Positions 32,346-42,113 are shown, counted from the stretch's first letter. The stretch is 64,000 nucleotides of DNA from Euglena gracilis (GCA_039621445.1 CP154955.1:18828691-18892690), one strand, 5' to 3'. Notes: generated by a model not told the origin, from the sequence alone. Numbers and translations are program-made.

Positions 32346-32654
32346 GTATGGGGGCCCCACTTTGTGCCATATGTGCATTCTCATGGAGTGGTGGTTGCGA
32401 AATTTGTGGCTTTGACAATGTGGTCTCAAGGGACATGGTTGATAACCCCCTCAACAGCAGCTTCGTGGGACAACAAACATTTGTACTTGCCCTTTCCATG
32501 ATGAGGCAAATCTGGAATTGAACTGCTGTCCACAGCTTCATAGAATTTCTTGAAAGAAGCCATAAACTCCAAAAATAAGACCCCTCCAAAAAATAAGACC
32601 CCCCCCCTGGGCCAATCGAGCAAAAATCCAAAAAAAAACACCCCACCATACAAT

Positions 32655-32910
32655 TTTTGATCGACCCCCGGGGGGGGAGGGGGGGGTCACTCCACTTTTC
32701 GAAAAACCAGTCAGTCACTTTTTTTTCAAGAAGCCAGTCAGTCACCACCCCCCCAGGGGGGGGTTGGCCACTCTGGAATCCAAAGGAAATTTGACCCAAA
32801 ATTTGCAAAAAGGCCAAAAAAAATCTCCGGCGCCTTTGACACCGGGTCACTTTTGTGGTTTTTTGCCGATCCCCCCCGGGGGGGACACCCCCCCGGGGGG
32901 GGACAGTGAC
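32655..32910. repeat. Dispersed repeat REP-B, copy 3
   Basis: GGTCACTCCACTTTTCGAAA, AACCAGTCAGTCACTTTT, GGCCACTCTGGAATCCAAAG and GGGTCACTTTTGTGGTTTTT between CCCCGGGGGGG blocks. Confidence 0.75.
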
Positions 32911-33143
32911 TAAACCCCCCCAAATAACCCCCCCCCCCCAAATAACACACCGCCCCCCAAATAACACACCCCCCCTCGGGGGCCGATTTCGAGCGCCCAA
33001 ATAACACCCCCCCCCCTGTTTTCCTTTGGTTTTCCATGTAAAAATAACCCCCCCCCAAATAACACCCCCCCCCCTGGGGCCCCAGTTCGGGTGCCCAAAT
33101 AACACACCGGGGGGGGGGGTGTTATTTGGGGGGGGGGGTTAAG
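32911..33143. repeat. C-run ladder element with AAATAACA spacers
   Basis: Opens CTAAACCCCCCCAAATAACC and closes GTGTTATTTGGGGG...GGTTAAG, an inverted pair. It contains seven AAATAAC units alternating with runs of 6-13 C. The best preserved example of the C/G-ladder architecture in the window. Confidence 0.75.
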
Positions 33144-33639
33144 TGATTGTATGGACCCCACCAAAAAATAAAACCCCCGCGAAGCGCCGAAGACGGTGAA
33201 AATTATCCCTGAAAAATTACCAAAAACTTCAATTTCACACACAAAAATGATGAAACTTCAAAATTTTTCAGATTTTTTGCACTTCAAAAATCTGAAAATT
33301 TTTGAAGTGCAAAAAACACGCTAAATGTCAACTTACACCAAGTTACACTTGGCGTGAAGCGCCGAAGGAAAATGTTACCTATTTTTGGGAACGTGAAATG
33401 ATGTGCTTTTTTGGGCCCGGTCGGTCAAGAAAAAAATAAAAAATAAGACCCCCCCCTGGAGGATTCCGGCAACGGATCCAAAAATAAGACCCGGGAAAGG
33501 GCTATTTTGATGAGAAAAAAATTTTCAAACAGAGGGTCCCAAAAATACAAAATTTTGGGGGTTTTGGGGGGGGTACCCAAAAAACAAAAATTTGGGGGGG
33601 GGCCAAAACCCAAAAACCAACCTTGTCACGGAGACAGCA

Positions 33640-33830
33640 ATATACTCCCCATGAGTGCTGAACTCCATTGAGAATTCAAGCACGGAATGGAAAGGAATAG
33701 TGGAAGTAGTGCAAACGTGGAGTAAACATAGTGGAGTGGTAGAATAGTGGAAACGTAGAGTAGTAGAAACGTGGTGCAAACAACAGTGGAGTAGTAGAAT
33801 AGTGCAAACGTGGCTTAAACATAAAAAAAA
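33640..33830. repeat. Minisatellite of GTGGAGTAGTAGAA(TA)GTG units
   Basis: AGTGGAAGTAGTGCAAACGT, GAGTGGTAGAATAGTGGAAA, AGAGTAGTAGAAACGTGG and GGAGTAGTAGAATAGTGCAA follow one another, about 40 bp per unit. Confidence 0.65.
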
Positions 33831-34019
33831 AACAACGGGAATCAAGAACAGGACTGGATGCAGAGGGGGGTCTCGAGAAAAGGTGGGTGAATTTGAAAGA
33901 GCTGTGGTCATTTTTCATGTGGTATTGCAAAAATCGCATCGCCAAGGTTTTTCCACAAAAATCTTTTCTCTGCCAATGCCCTTATGTGATGAACCGTAAT
34001 GCATTCTCAGAGGAATGTG

Positions 34020-34430
34020 TCAAAATTTTCCCCTCGTTCCTGGTTCAACATAGCTTAGCCACCCTTGAATGAGAGAAACGTTCGTGCGAGCAAATATAAC
34101 CGAGGGCTCACGCACACTAGAACCGTGCCGGGACGATCTGTGCGCCATGTCATCTGTCGCCTCACATGAGGTGATTTGTACTGAAAAAAATTGAAACTCT
34201 TTGGGGAAAATGGAACGGCAAACACAAAAAAAAATCAAAGGGAGTGGCAAGTTGTTTCACTTTTGGATACCTCTTGAAATAACTCAACACCAAGTGCAAC
34301 ACCGTTCTAGTCTGCTGTGGGCAGCCATGCATGTACTTCAAGAACACCATTTCGCACACTAACGGTGGCAAACCGACACCATTGAACATTTTGTTGTTGG
34401 ACACTACTTTGTTCCATTTGCCTGGAGGAA
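34020..34430 (-). CDS. Unrecognised two-exon coding fragment
   Basis: The minus strand after an acceptor-like CTTCCTCCAG reads VVSNNKMFNGVGLPPLVCEM, then VFLKYMHGCPQQTRTVLHLV and SYFKRYPKVKQLATPFDF. A possible 46-nt intron, GTGTTT...TTTTTTCAG, follows, then QITSCEATDDMAH and a second part ending WLSYVEPGTRGKF and a stop. The composition is good and the intron length matches other genes here. No family recognised; probably a fragment of a transposon gene, as repeats abut both sides. Confidence 0.35.
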
Positions 34431-34724
34431 GAATAATTGGAAGGGAAATGTTTTGGTTTTAGGGGAGTTTTACAGGAGTTAGGGGAGGTTTTGTTTCGCT
34501 CGCCGGTAAACAGATCCGGACACTCATGCCAACGGACACTGTGCCTGTGTATGTACAACGAAGACAACCTCAATTGGACGAAAAATGTTGCAACTGTCTC
34601 GGGGGTAGGCAGTACAGCTGCGATTTTGGGTGACCCCCCCTCCCCCCCTGTACAGCTTCCAACCCCCCCTCAGACCCCCCCTCCCCCCTGTGCCTTGTCT
34701 CCTAACGCCCCCCCCCCCACCCCG

Positions 34725-34890
34725 CTGCGCTGTGTATTGAAGATGAGCCTCGCTCATTTTCCACTAACCTCTCTGACCAAGTCACCAAACCTCTCTTTGT
34801 ACGCAACCCGAGTATAGCTGCCGCTGACCTGTGAGCGCATGGGGCGTCACGAGGAGATTCTCCTTGTGGTGAGGGCCAACCCAGGTGGCC
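34725..34890 (+). repeat. REP-D, opposite-orientation copy
   Basis: TATTGAAGATGAGC, GCTCATTTTCCACTAACC, CACGAGGAGATTCTCCTTGT and GGTGAGGGCCAA are the complement of blocks at 44755-44985. Confidence 0.6.
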
Positions 34891-35118
34891 AATTAGGGGG
34901 GGTCACTCATTTCAAGAAAAAATGCCTTTATTCGGGTGTTTTATGGGGGTTCGCGGCTATGAAGGACGGGGTCAAGGTGGCCAATTAGGGGGGGGGGTTA
35001 GGGGTAACCCCCCCCTATCAATCAGGGGTAACCCCCCCTGATTGTCCCCCCCCCCTAATTGGCCGGAAGGGGGGGTCCGGGCCGCCCGGAGGGCGGCCAA
35101 ATAGGGGGGAGGGTCACG
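34880..35118. repeat. Repeat with GGTGGCCAATTAGGGG ends
   Basis: AGGTGGCCAATTAGGGGGG appears at 34884 and 34977 and its inverse CCCCCCTAATTGGCCGG at 35050. GGTGGCCAATTAGG is also the outer end of the 3.7-kb unit at 24331, so the two may be related. Confidence 0.5.
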
Positions 35119-35144
35119 TTACAAAGTTGACTCCTCAGTGATGG

Positions 35145-35240
35145 AGTGAAGCGGAACATATATACCAGCGTGCACCGCTTATGTACATGGTGCTCCGGTG
35201 GGTAAGAAATGTACATTCCACGTCGTCCCAAGGGGACTCG
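35145..35240 (+). repeat. REP-T, TATATA-containing repeat, copy 1
   Basis: CATATATACCAGCGTGCACC, CTTATGTACATGGTGCTCCG and GTGGGTAAGAAATGTACATT recur at 49610-49745 and, reversed, at 40508-40562. The TATATATACC core looks like a TATA box, so an origin as an element promoter is possible. Confidence 0.55.
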
Positions 35241-35254
35241 GTGGCAGGCTTTTG

Positions 35255-35510
35255 CTTCAGGGATTGCAGTACCCCCCCCGGGGGGGGCTGGACTGCAGCT
35301 AGTCCAAATTTGGCTAGTGGGATTTCTTGCAGACCCGCCCCCCCCCCGGGCAACCGGGGGGGTCTGCTAGCAGGGCTAGCTAGCGGAAAATTTATTCCCA
35401 GTGACCGGCGCGAAGCGCCGAAATTTTTTTTGGACCCCCAAAAATGGCCAAAAATGCCCGTTTTTTGCCATTTTTGGGAATTTTAAGAACAAAATAAGCC
35501 AAAAACCTAT
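35255..35510. repeat. Dispersed repeat REP-C, copy 2
   Basis: GGCTGGACTGCAGCTAGTCC, TCTGCTAGCAGGGCTAGCTA, CCAGTGACCGGCGCGAAGCG and CCCCAAAAATGGCCAAAAAT, as at 8755-8960. Confidence 0.7.
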
Positions 35511-35511
35511 T

Positions 35512-36048
35512 GTAACCGTGTTCAGAGGCCCGGCGCCTGCCCTGTAATTCGGGGTTGTGAACACGAATTACAGGGCGATAATTCCTGAACCCGATTTCAT
35601 GCCCTGATAATCGTGTTCAAGGTGAACACGAATTACAGGGCATGAAATCGGGTTCTGCATTTTTTGAAAATTTTGGGCAAAAAAAAACGCCCCAGGATGC
35701 CAGGAAGTTCTGCAAGTTGCAGAATCTCCTCTGGAGGGTGCGCAGCCTCACCAATGGCTTTCTTAGTTGCCTCGCCGGTGAGAGCAGCCGCCATTAATTA
35801 TTGTAGGGGTTGCGTTACAGAGGATGGTATAAACGGGGTTTCTGGCTTTGATGAGGCGTTAATTCGGGCAACGGCGTTCAGGTATCCCCTGAACGTGTCA
35901 GTTGTCGGAATCTGAATTTTTGGCCACATTGTGCCCGGCGTTGGTCCTCACATTGTTTGATGACCACTTGCCCATCGAACAATAGTGGAGGATCAATCAC
36001 CCAAGCTGCCCAAGCACAAAGGAAAGCGTCTAGTTCGTCGTAGACGGC
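35512..36048 (-). repeat. REP-I element, truncated inverted copy
   Basis: Nearly identical, in reverse, to 42257-42963. Begins GTAACCGTGTTCAGAGGCCC and contains paired GAACACGAATTACAGGGC / GCCCTGATAATCGTGTTC hairpins. The reading VYDELDAFLCAWAAWVIDPP is also encoded here, on the minus strand. The second end is missing; sequence after 36048 is unrelated. Confidence 0.8.
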
Positions 36049-36372
36049 GCCAAGCACACCACACACTTCCTCAAATTCAAGGAGGTGTGTGAGTGCGGCT
36101 TGCTCCGTCCCTTCCGTCCCGGATAGGATTGTTTTTTTTTTCGGAAAAATATAAAAAACATTTTTCTTTCGGAAAAAATTCGGAAAAAATTCGGAAAAAT
36201 TTCACAAAAATATTTTACATAAGGGAAATGTGACCTGACGGTTGAGCGCACCCGAGAACTGCCCCTGAGGCCCTGCCCGTGCCCTCCTTTTGCCCCGTAG
36301 GTCGCGACGAGGAGTTAGTTCCGAGTCAGTCGCGACGAGGAGTTAGGGTGTCAGATGAGAAATTGCCATTTG

Positions 36373-36790
36373 GTAAACCCCCCCCAAATATAAAACCCCC
36401 CCGGTTTTATATTTGGGCGGAAGTTTCAAGACCCCGAGGGGGGGTTTTGTATTTGGGGGGGGGGTTATATTCGGTCAGAAAGATCAACTTCCCGGCGGGC
36501 TCCAGTAGTCACTTTTTCGGTCCAAAATCACAAATACGACCATCCTTGGGGGTCCAAAAACTTCATTTTTCAGGCGAAGGAGCAATTTTCACACGTTTTT
36601 GGGTAAAAAATTGCTCCCAAATCTGCCAAAAATCATAATTTCGGGGGAGATTTTGTCGAAAAAATTTCCTTCCGGCGCTTCGCGCCGGAGGGGGAGGTTT
36701 ATATTCAAGCGGGATTTTAAGGTCCTCAGGGGGGGTTTTATATTTGGGGGGGGGGTTGTATTTGGGGGGTTTTATATCTGGGGGGGGTTT
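36373..36790. repeat. C/G-ladder element with AAATATAAAA spacers
   Basis: Opens TAAACCCCCCCCAAATATAAAACC and closes with GGTTTTATATTTGGGG, GGTTGTATTTGGGG, GGTTTTATATCTGGGG and GGTTTA. The middle contains a GGCGCTTCGCGCC hairpin. About 420 bp, no coding potential. Confidence 0.7.
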
Positions 36791-36799
36791 ATGCTTTCT

Positions 36800-37275
36800 G
36801 TGGCGTCACATGAAAAAAAAAGTGCTGAGAATGGAGAGGACAAAAAAAACTTCTTCCTCATTATGTCTAGTTGAAAGGAAAATAAATTTCCATATTTTTC
36901 CACACGGAAAAATAAAAAATATTTTTCCTGGAAAAATTTCGGAATTTTTTCCATTTTATTTTTCCGAAAAATTTCAGGTACAATGCTTTCTTTTTGGTAG
37001 CCTCCGCCAGAAGGCTACTGTGCAGGGGGTCAACAACAGGGTTCTTTTTTTCATCCCAACCCTGCTTGATTGTGGCCAAAAATCCAGCAACTTTTGGGGG
37101 TTGTGGCAACATTCTGTGCATTGTGTTTGCGGCTTTCTTTGCCATTGCACAAAGACTGAGGGACAGTGTAGCGAAAATGTGCAGTAAACTCTAGCAACCA
37201 TTAAGATCTCAGCCGAACATCGGCCAAGCACTGTGGGGGCCGTTGGGGGGGGGGAGGGACCGGGCGCCATATCTC
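36800..37275. other. No gene supported
   Basis: An AT-rich tract with inverted GGAAAAATATTTTT-type runs (36880-36980; compare 36140-36220), then ordinary sequence with short open frames on both strands. Confidence 0.35.
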
Positions 37276-37284
37276 GTTTTCCGA

Positions 37285-37485
37285 GTAAACACGAATTACA
37301 GGGCGATAATTCCTGAACCCGATTTTATGCCCTGATAATCGTGTTTAGGGTGAACACAAATTACAGGGCATGAAATCGGGTTCAACTTTTTTTGAAAATT
37401 TTGGGCAAAAAAACGCCCCGAAAGTGCCCGAAACCATGGCGTGAAGCACATCCCATGTGAACATGTGAACACGGTTACAAAAAAA
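37285..37485. repeat. REP-I, internally deleted copy
   Basis: AACACGAATTACAGGGCGAT, CCCTGATAATCGTGTT, GCCCGAAACCATGGCGTGAA and GAACACGGTTAC match the two ends of 42114-42965 with the middle missing, a typical non-autonomous derivative. Confidence 0.7.
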
Positions 37486-37689
37486 ACGTGCGTTATAGCC
37501 CGATTACAGGGCGTAAGACGTGTTATACGCATGTTTTTTGTGTAAAAAAACTCATTTTTTCCATTCCGGGGGACCCCCGGACCCCCCCATGGGGGGAGGT
37601 GGGGGGTTTAGCTAGTCCACTTTTTCCAGTACCCCCCCCCGGGGTCCTTAAGCAAAAGCCTGCTCGGTGGGGGGTTCTATGTACAACAT

Positions 37690-37850
37690 GTGCAAAGCGT
37701 ACAAACAGGGCGTGCAGATGTTGCAAACGAAAGAATGTGAGTGTGTGTGCGCGGATCTGGGAGAGAAGGTCAAAGGGAAAATGAGCAAAGCTCATCCTCA
37801 ATATAGACCGTCCAGGGCCATGCTCGGTTAGGTTTGCGCTTCCTCCTTCC
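37690..37850 (-). repeat. REP-D-related block
   Basis: AAAATGAGCAAAGCTCATCC followed by TCAATATA, plus GTGTGTGTG tracts; the same palindromic ATGAGCAAAGCTCAT module is at 41325 and, degraded, 44935. Confidence 0.5.
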
Positions 37851-38040
37851 GTTCGTTGACAGCTCTCGTGTGTGTGACTTTGCGTGTGTGTGATTTGGTC
37901 GACAGACCACCATGAGATTGATGTTGGACTATTTGGAGGGGGAATGAAATCGGAGTGACTTTCCGCTTTTCTCGGCCTCTGTTTGGAGGGGATTACGTGG
38001 TTGCTGCTCGAAAGGATAAAGTTCGGCACGGCTCGGCACA

Positions 38041-38215
38041 GCTCGGCACGGCTCGCACGTGTCTCGCGCGTGTCGTGCTTGCGCGTCGCCCATGCGAGCG
38101 CATCGCCCTTGTCGGCATGCTGTACTTGGCCGTCATAACGGGTCACCGCGAGCTATTGCACCCGCCTATCTCACTGTTTCACCTGTTTCGCTTCAATTCT
38201 CGTTGGCCTTCCCCA
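38041..38215 (+). repeat. Dispersed repeat REP-E, copy 2
   Basis: GGGTCACCGCGAGCTATTGC and CACCTGTTTCGCTTCAATTC, as at 22031-22180. It is preceded by four short GCTCGGCACG units. Confidence 0.6.
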
Positions 38216-38339
38216 GAGGGGCGTGGGCCGAGGTATGTTTTTTTTATGTTTGGGTGATGGTGCTGCCATCTGCTTTTTACAGGGTTTCTCACCTTCTGTA
38301 CCGCAAGCTCCTCTATCCCTGTGTACGTGTTGTACATAG

Positions 38340-38560
38340 AACGGGGGGTAGATCTGGCCTGGGGGGTCGCCCAAGGTGGCGTCCGGTCGACCCCCCTAGT
38401 GGGCCGACCCTAGGGTCGCCGGCTTAGGGTCGACTTAGGGTCGTGGGCCGCCTAGGGTCGGCCCACCCCGACCTCCCCCCCCGGCTCCCGGATGTGGCCT
38501 AGGGGCGGGGGGTAGTGGGCCAACCCTAGGGTCACCAAAGGTCGCTATGGTCGCTATGCT
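38340..38560. repeat. Cluster of TAGGGTCG units
   Basis: GTGGGCCGACCCTAGGGTCG, GGCTTAGGGTCGACTTAGGG and CCTAGGGTCGGCCCACC are repeated directly and inverted. Related GTGGGCCGACCCTAAGTCGA units lie at 39546 and 39600. Confidence 0.6.
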
Positions 38561-38569
38561 CGAGTATGT

Positions 38570-38800
38570 TGCCAACATAGAAGGGATTTTGCCCCCCCCG
38601 CCTATGTCAAAATTTTGCACAAAAAGCCTTCCAAGTATGTTGCCAACATAGAAAGGATTTTGTTATTTGAGGGGGGGTGCGGGGGGCGCAGCCCCCCCCC
38701 TCCGCCTATGCCAAAGTGAGCCACAAAAACGACTTAGCCCCCGAGTACGTTGCCAACATAGAAGGGATTTTTTTATTTAAGGGGGGAGGGTGCTGGGGGG
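38570..38800 (+). repeat. Tandem repeat, three units of about 95 bp
   Basis: Units start GTATGTTGCCAACATAGAAG (38570, 38636) and GTACGTTGCCAACATAGAAG (38743), each followed by GGATTTTG and a C/G-run block. Confidence 0.7.
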
Positions 38801-38811
38801 GGGGGGCTAAA

Positions 38812-39500
38812 ACAATTGGGCAACAAAGGGTTTGCCATCCAAAACAGTTGGGCAGCACAAGGGATTTTGTTATTTTGGGGCCCTGAAACAGATTTTGGGG
38901 CCCTAAAACAGTTGGGCAACAAAGGGGTTTGCCATCCTAAACGGTTGGGCAGCACAAGTTGGGCAGCACAAGGGATTTTGTTATTTTGGGGCCCTAAAAC
39001 AGTTGGGCAACAAAGGGGGGTGGGTCGGGACACGGGGGGGACACGGGGGGGGGGACACAGGGGGAAAATGCCGCTTTTGGGAAGGGCCATTTATTGCCTC
39101 AAAATCTCAGTTTTTTGGGTGATTTCCTTTGTTTTGGATTTGAAGTGGGATTTTTTCAGGAATCGAAAGAGGTCACCAGTCCAGGACACGGGGGGGGACA
39201 CGGGAGGGGGGACACGGGGGGGGGGGGCACGGGAGCAACACCCTCAAGGGGATTGCCATCCTAAGCGGTTGGGCAGCACAAGGGATTTTGTTATTTTGGA
39301 GTTGCCATCCAAAACGGTTGGGCAGCACAAGGGATTTTGTTATTTTGGGACCTGAAACAGTTGGGCAGCAAAGGGGTTTGCCATCCAAAACGGTTGGACA
39401 GCACCGGATTTTGTTTTTTTGGGGCCCTGAAACAGTTGGGCAACAAAGGGGTTTGCCATCCTAAACGGTTGGGCAGCACAAGGGATTTTGTTATTCGGTT
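38812..39500 (+). repeat. Tandem repeat of GTTGGGCAGCACAAGGGATT units
   Basis: The unit order is GTTGGGCAACAAAGGGG, TTTGCCATCC, AAACGGTTGGGCAGCACAAG, GGATTTTGTTATTTTGGGGC, CCT(G/A)AAACA. Five or more copies occur, interrupted by GACACGGGGGGG arrays at 39030-39060 and 39185-39235. One unit fragment is embedded in the element at 11258-11560. Confidence 0.75.
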
Positions 39501-39594
39501 CGGAAATTTTCCTTTTTTTTCTTTTGAAGGGGGGGAGGTCGTGGGGTGGGCCGACCCTAAGTCGACCCCAGGGTGGATGGGGGGGGGGGAGGTT

Positions 39595-40155
39595 GTGGAG
39601 TGGGCCGACCCTAAGTCGACCCTTGGGCAGGGGGGGGGGGGAAATTGATATCGGAGGCCTTCGGAAAAATTGCGGAAAAATTGCGGAAAAATTGTGGAAA
39701 TTGCGGAAAAATTGCGGAAAAATTGATATCGGGTATACACATTTCTGCTTGGGGGGACTTGGAAAATTTTCAATTGTGAGGTTCAGAACACCGCAACAGC
39801 CACGTCGATGCAGACGAGCACAAATCAACACGCTTGATGTTCTTTGCACAGGTGGGACGCACCCAATCCTGTGACCAGTGGTGCACCTGTGAGAAAAATT
39901 GGTAAACTGGGGGGGGAACAACAAAACACAATAGCACACCTGTTGATCCATTTGAAGAATGGCTTGAACTCATTGCATCTTCCATCTTCGGTGGTGGGGA
40001 AAAAATTCTTCAAAAAAATGGTGAAAAATTGCGGAAAAATTGCGGAAATTGCGGAAAAATTGCGGAAAATTGCGGAAAATTGCGGAAATTGCGGAAAAAT
40101 TGCGGATATATCAATTCCCCCCCCCCTGCCTTGGGTCAGCCCACTAGGGTTTCTA
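39595..40155. mobile_element. Inverted-end element with GCGGAAAAATT tandem tracts
   Basis: The left end CCCTTGGGCAGGGGGG...GAAATTGATATC and the right end, inverted, GATATATCAATTCCCC...CTGCCTTGGG, frame about 560 bp. Two (GCGGAAAAATT)n tracts (39660-39728, 40022-40105) lie just inside. The core (39780-40010) has a minus-strand block NEFKPFFKWIN, a possible 53-nt GT-AG intron, then SQDWVRPTCAKNIKRV, which looks coding but is unclassified. Confidence 0.5.
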
Positions 40156-40317
40156 GGGTCGCTCCACAGCCTGGGGGGGGGGTTGACCATAGCGACCTTT
40201 GGCGACCTTTGGTGATTGTGGGCCGATCCCAAGTCGGCCCACTACCCCCCCCCCCCAGGCCAGATCCGGGAGCCAATAGAACGCTCCACTGAGTTCCCTT
40301 GGGACGAATGTAGAATG

Positions 40318-40515
40318 TCCCCCCCCCGGATAGTGTCCCATACCCGGCCCAACGGCAGGGCAGGTATGGGACACTATCGGGGGGGGGGGGACACTATCGG
40401 GGGGGGGGTCAATAAAATTCCTTCAGGACTGGCCGGCCGGGTCCCATGGCAGGGGTATAGGACACTATCGGGGGGGGGGGGGGACATTATCGGGGGGGGG
40501 GGCATCGTACATTTC
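40318..40515. repeat. GGACACTATCGGGGGG repeats
   Basis: GATAGTGTCCCATACC, ATGGGACACTATCGGGGGGG, GGACACTATCGGGGGGG, AGGACACTATCGGGG and GGACATTATCGGGG form a mixed direct and inverted cluster. Confidence 0.6.
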
Positions 40516-40562
40516 TTACCCACCGGAGCACCATGTACATAAACCATGCACGCCGGTTGCGT

Positions 40563-40781
40563 ATACCCTCACCCCCCCCTCAAAGTGGCCACCCTCTGGG
40601 CGCTGTGGAACCTCAAAATGGCCACTCTGGGAGGGGGAACACTTTGGGGAGGGGGGTCAAATTTTGGTGTCCGGCACCTTTGGCGCCAAAGGAAATGGCC
40701 ACTTTGAGGGGGTACACCAAAATTTGCCAAAAAAATTGGCCACTTTGAGGGGGGGGACACTTTGAGTGTGGGGTGAGGGTA
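40563..40781. repeat. Element REP-V, copy 1 (TACCCTCAC ends)
   Basis: TACCCTCACCCCCCCCTCAA and TTGAGTGTGGGGTGAGGGTA are inverted ends. Inside are several AAAGTGGCCA / TGGCCACTTT units and a GGCACCTTTGGCGCCAAAGG hairpin. A second copy is at 41609-41837. Confidence 0.7.
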
Positions 40782-40789
40782 TGATTCAC

Positions 40790-41600
40790 TGCGCCCTTCT
40801 TTTTGGCTCAACCAGCCTCAACTTCTGAGCCGTTCCGAGCCGTGCCGAACTTTGTCCCCTCTAACCCTTCCCCTACGACGATGTCACATTGTGTTGAATA
40901 AATAGCTCTCACCCGACTCCAATGTTTCCATTTTCTCACCTTTCTTTGTCGGTCGCTTGGTGAAGCAGATGCTGGGTGACCAACAAGGGTGGGCAAGGCA
41001 GCACCTGGCAGCAGGCACATGGGCAGCGAATATCTTCAGCCTTGATGGCTTTTGTGGTGGAGCAACTGTCCGCAGACACAGCTGCAAGATGAGCTACCAC
41101 TGACCGCTGCATCGCTAGAGGTCCCACCGGCTCCCCAAAACACAAGGGGCCACCGTAGTGGCGGCCGTGGACATGGAAGGATGGCAAAGAGTGCCTCAAT
41201 CTGAAGATGGGACCTTCGTCGGCCCCATCCGCATCCAATGCATGCGCCCGAAGTGGTCATGAAGAAGCACGCCATACGAACGTCGTGTGCGGTGACAAAC
41301 GGGGTGAGAGAGAAGGTCAAAGTGAAAATGAGCAAAAAAAGCTCATTCTCAATATCAGTCCAGCGTTTGCCGCAATGGCAGGTTTGTCTCGGGTGTTTGT
41401 GTGGGGTTAGTTGTCGATGCAGTAGGTGGGTACTGTCATCCGAAGAATGTCGCCCGATGTGGGTGCGGTGTCGGTACATTGTAGCTGGTTGGGGTTTGTG
41501 TATTTTTTCCTTGAGTTGGCTTTTGGGTCATCTTTGGCAGGTTTCAGTGATTAGCTGTGTTGGTTTGGCCTGGAAAGGGCAGGGTGAGTGAGAGCTTGAT
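40790..41600. other. No gene supported; REP-D-like block at 41300-41350
   Basis: GAAAATGAGCAAAAAAAGCT and CATTCTCAATATC at 41323-41356 match REP-D. The minus strand at 41040-41240 has short open frames without recognisable features. Confidence 0.35.
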
Positions 41601-41608
41601 GAGGAGGT

Positions 41609-41837
41609 GTCGCTACCCTCACACCCCCCCTCAAAGTGTCCCTCCCCTAAAGTGGCCAAAAATTGTGGCAAATTTCAGGTTACCCCCCCAAAGTGGCCAT
41701 TTTCCTTTGGCGCCAAAGGCGCCTGAGGAAAATGGGGAAATTTTGACCCCCCCCCCCAAAGTGTCCCCTCTGCCAGAGTGGCACATTTTGGGGTCCCACG
41801 GCGCCATGAGGGTGGCCACTTTGGGGGGGGGTATCTG
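41609..41837. repeat. Element REP-V, copy 2
   Basis: CTACCCTCACACCCCCCCTC on the left, CCACTTTGGGGGGGGGTATC on the right, and TTGGCGCCAAAGGCGCC in the middle. Confidence 0.65.
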
Positions 41838-42113
41838 TAGATGGCTCGGTGTAGAAGCACCACAAGGTTTGTTTTGCCTCTCCTTGGCCAACGTCAAGGA
41901 GAGGCCCTACCAGACATCTGCTTAGGTTTGGTGTTGCTGCCACCCCTCCCGCTGCCCAAGCAGCGTCTTGACGAGGGTGGACATGGGTGTGGCCCACTTT
42001 GCCTCGTCCCCCGAAACTACACAAAAAACGTGGGGAAACCCGATTACAGGCCGTAAGACGGGTCAAGGCGCCGTAGGCGCCCTTGACAATCGGGGTATAA
42101 CCCACGTTTTTTC

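Larger units (their letters stand above)
31606..32370. mobile_element. 765-bp element with perfect 25-bp inverted ends and internal tandem units
   Basis: 31606-31630 (ATGGCACAAAGTGGGGCCCC and on to CCATAC) and 32346-32370 are exact reverse complements over 25 bp. Just inside each end lies a (CCCCCCATA)n tract, both in the same orientation. The centre is a tandem array of about 130-bp units. No coding potential is supported. The exact ends suggest recent activity or gene-conversion; no clear target duplication is seen. Confidence 0.7.
32646..33154. mobile_element. Composite insertion (REP-B pl​us C-ladder element) inside REP-A
   Basis: CCATACAAT at 32646-32654 and ATTGTATGG at 33146-33154 are inverted ends at the points where REP-A sequence stops and resumes. 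Between them lie REP-B copy 3 (32655-32910) and a C-run ladder element (32911-33143). Confidence 0.5.
32565..33500. repeat. REP-A copy 4, split by a nested insertion
   Basis: 32565-32645 carries the REP-A start (AAAAATAAGACCCC ladders, ATCGAGCAAAAATCC) and 33155-33500 the rest (GCGAAGCGCCGAAGACGG, ATGATGAAACTT, GGTCGGTCAAGAAAAAA, GGATTCCGGCAACGGATCC). The 500 bp between are foreign to the other copies. A second short inverted TTTTTGAAGTGCAAAAA block occurs near 33280-33310. Confidence 0.75.

Noticed and set aside
38812-39500. CRISPR-like spaced repeats
   Set aside because: Units are contiguous and similar throughout with no unique spacers, no cas genes, and the sequence is eukaryotic; it is a minisatellite.
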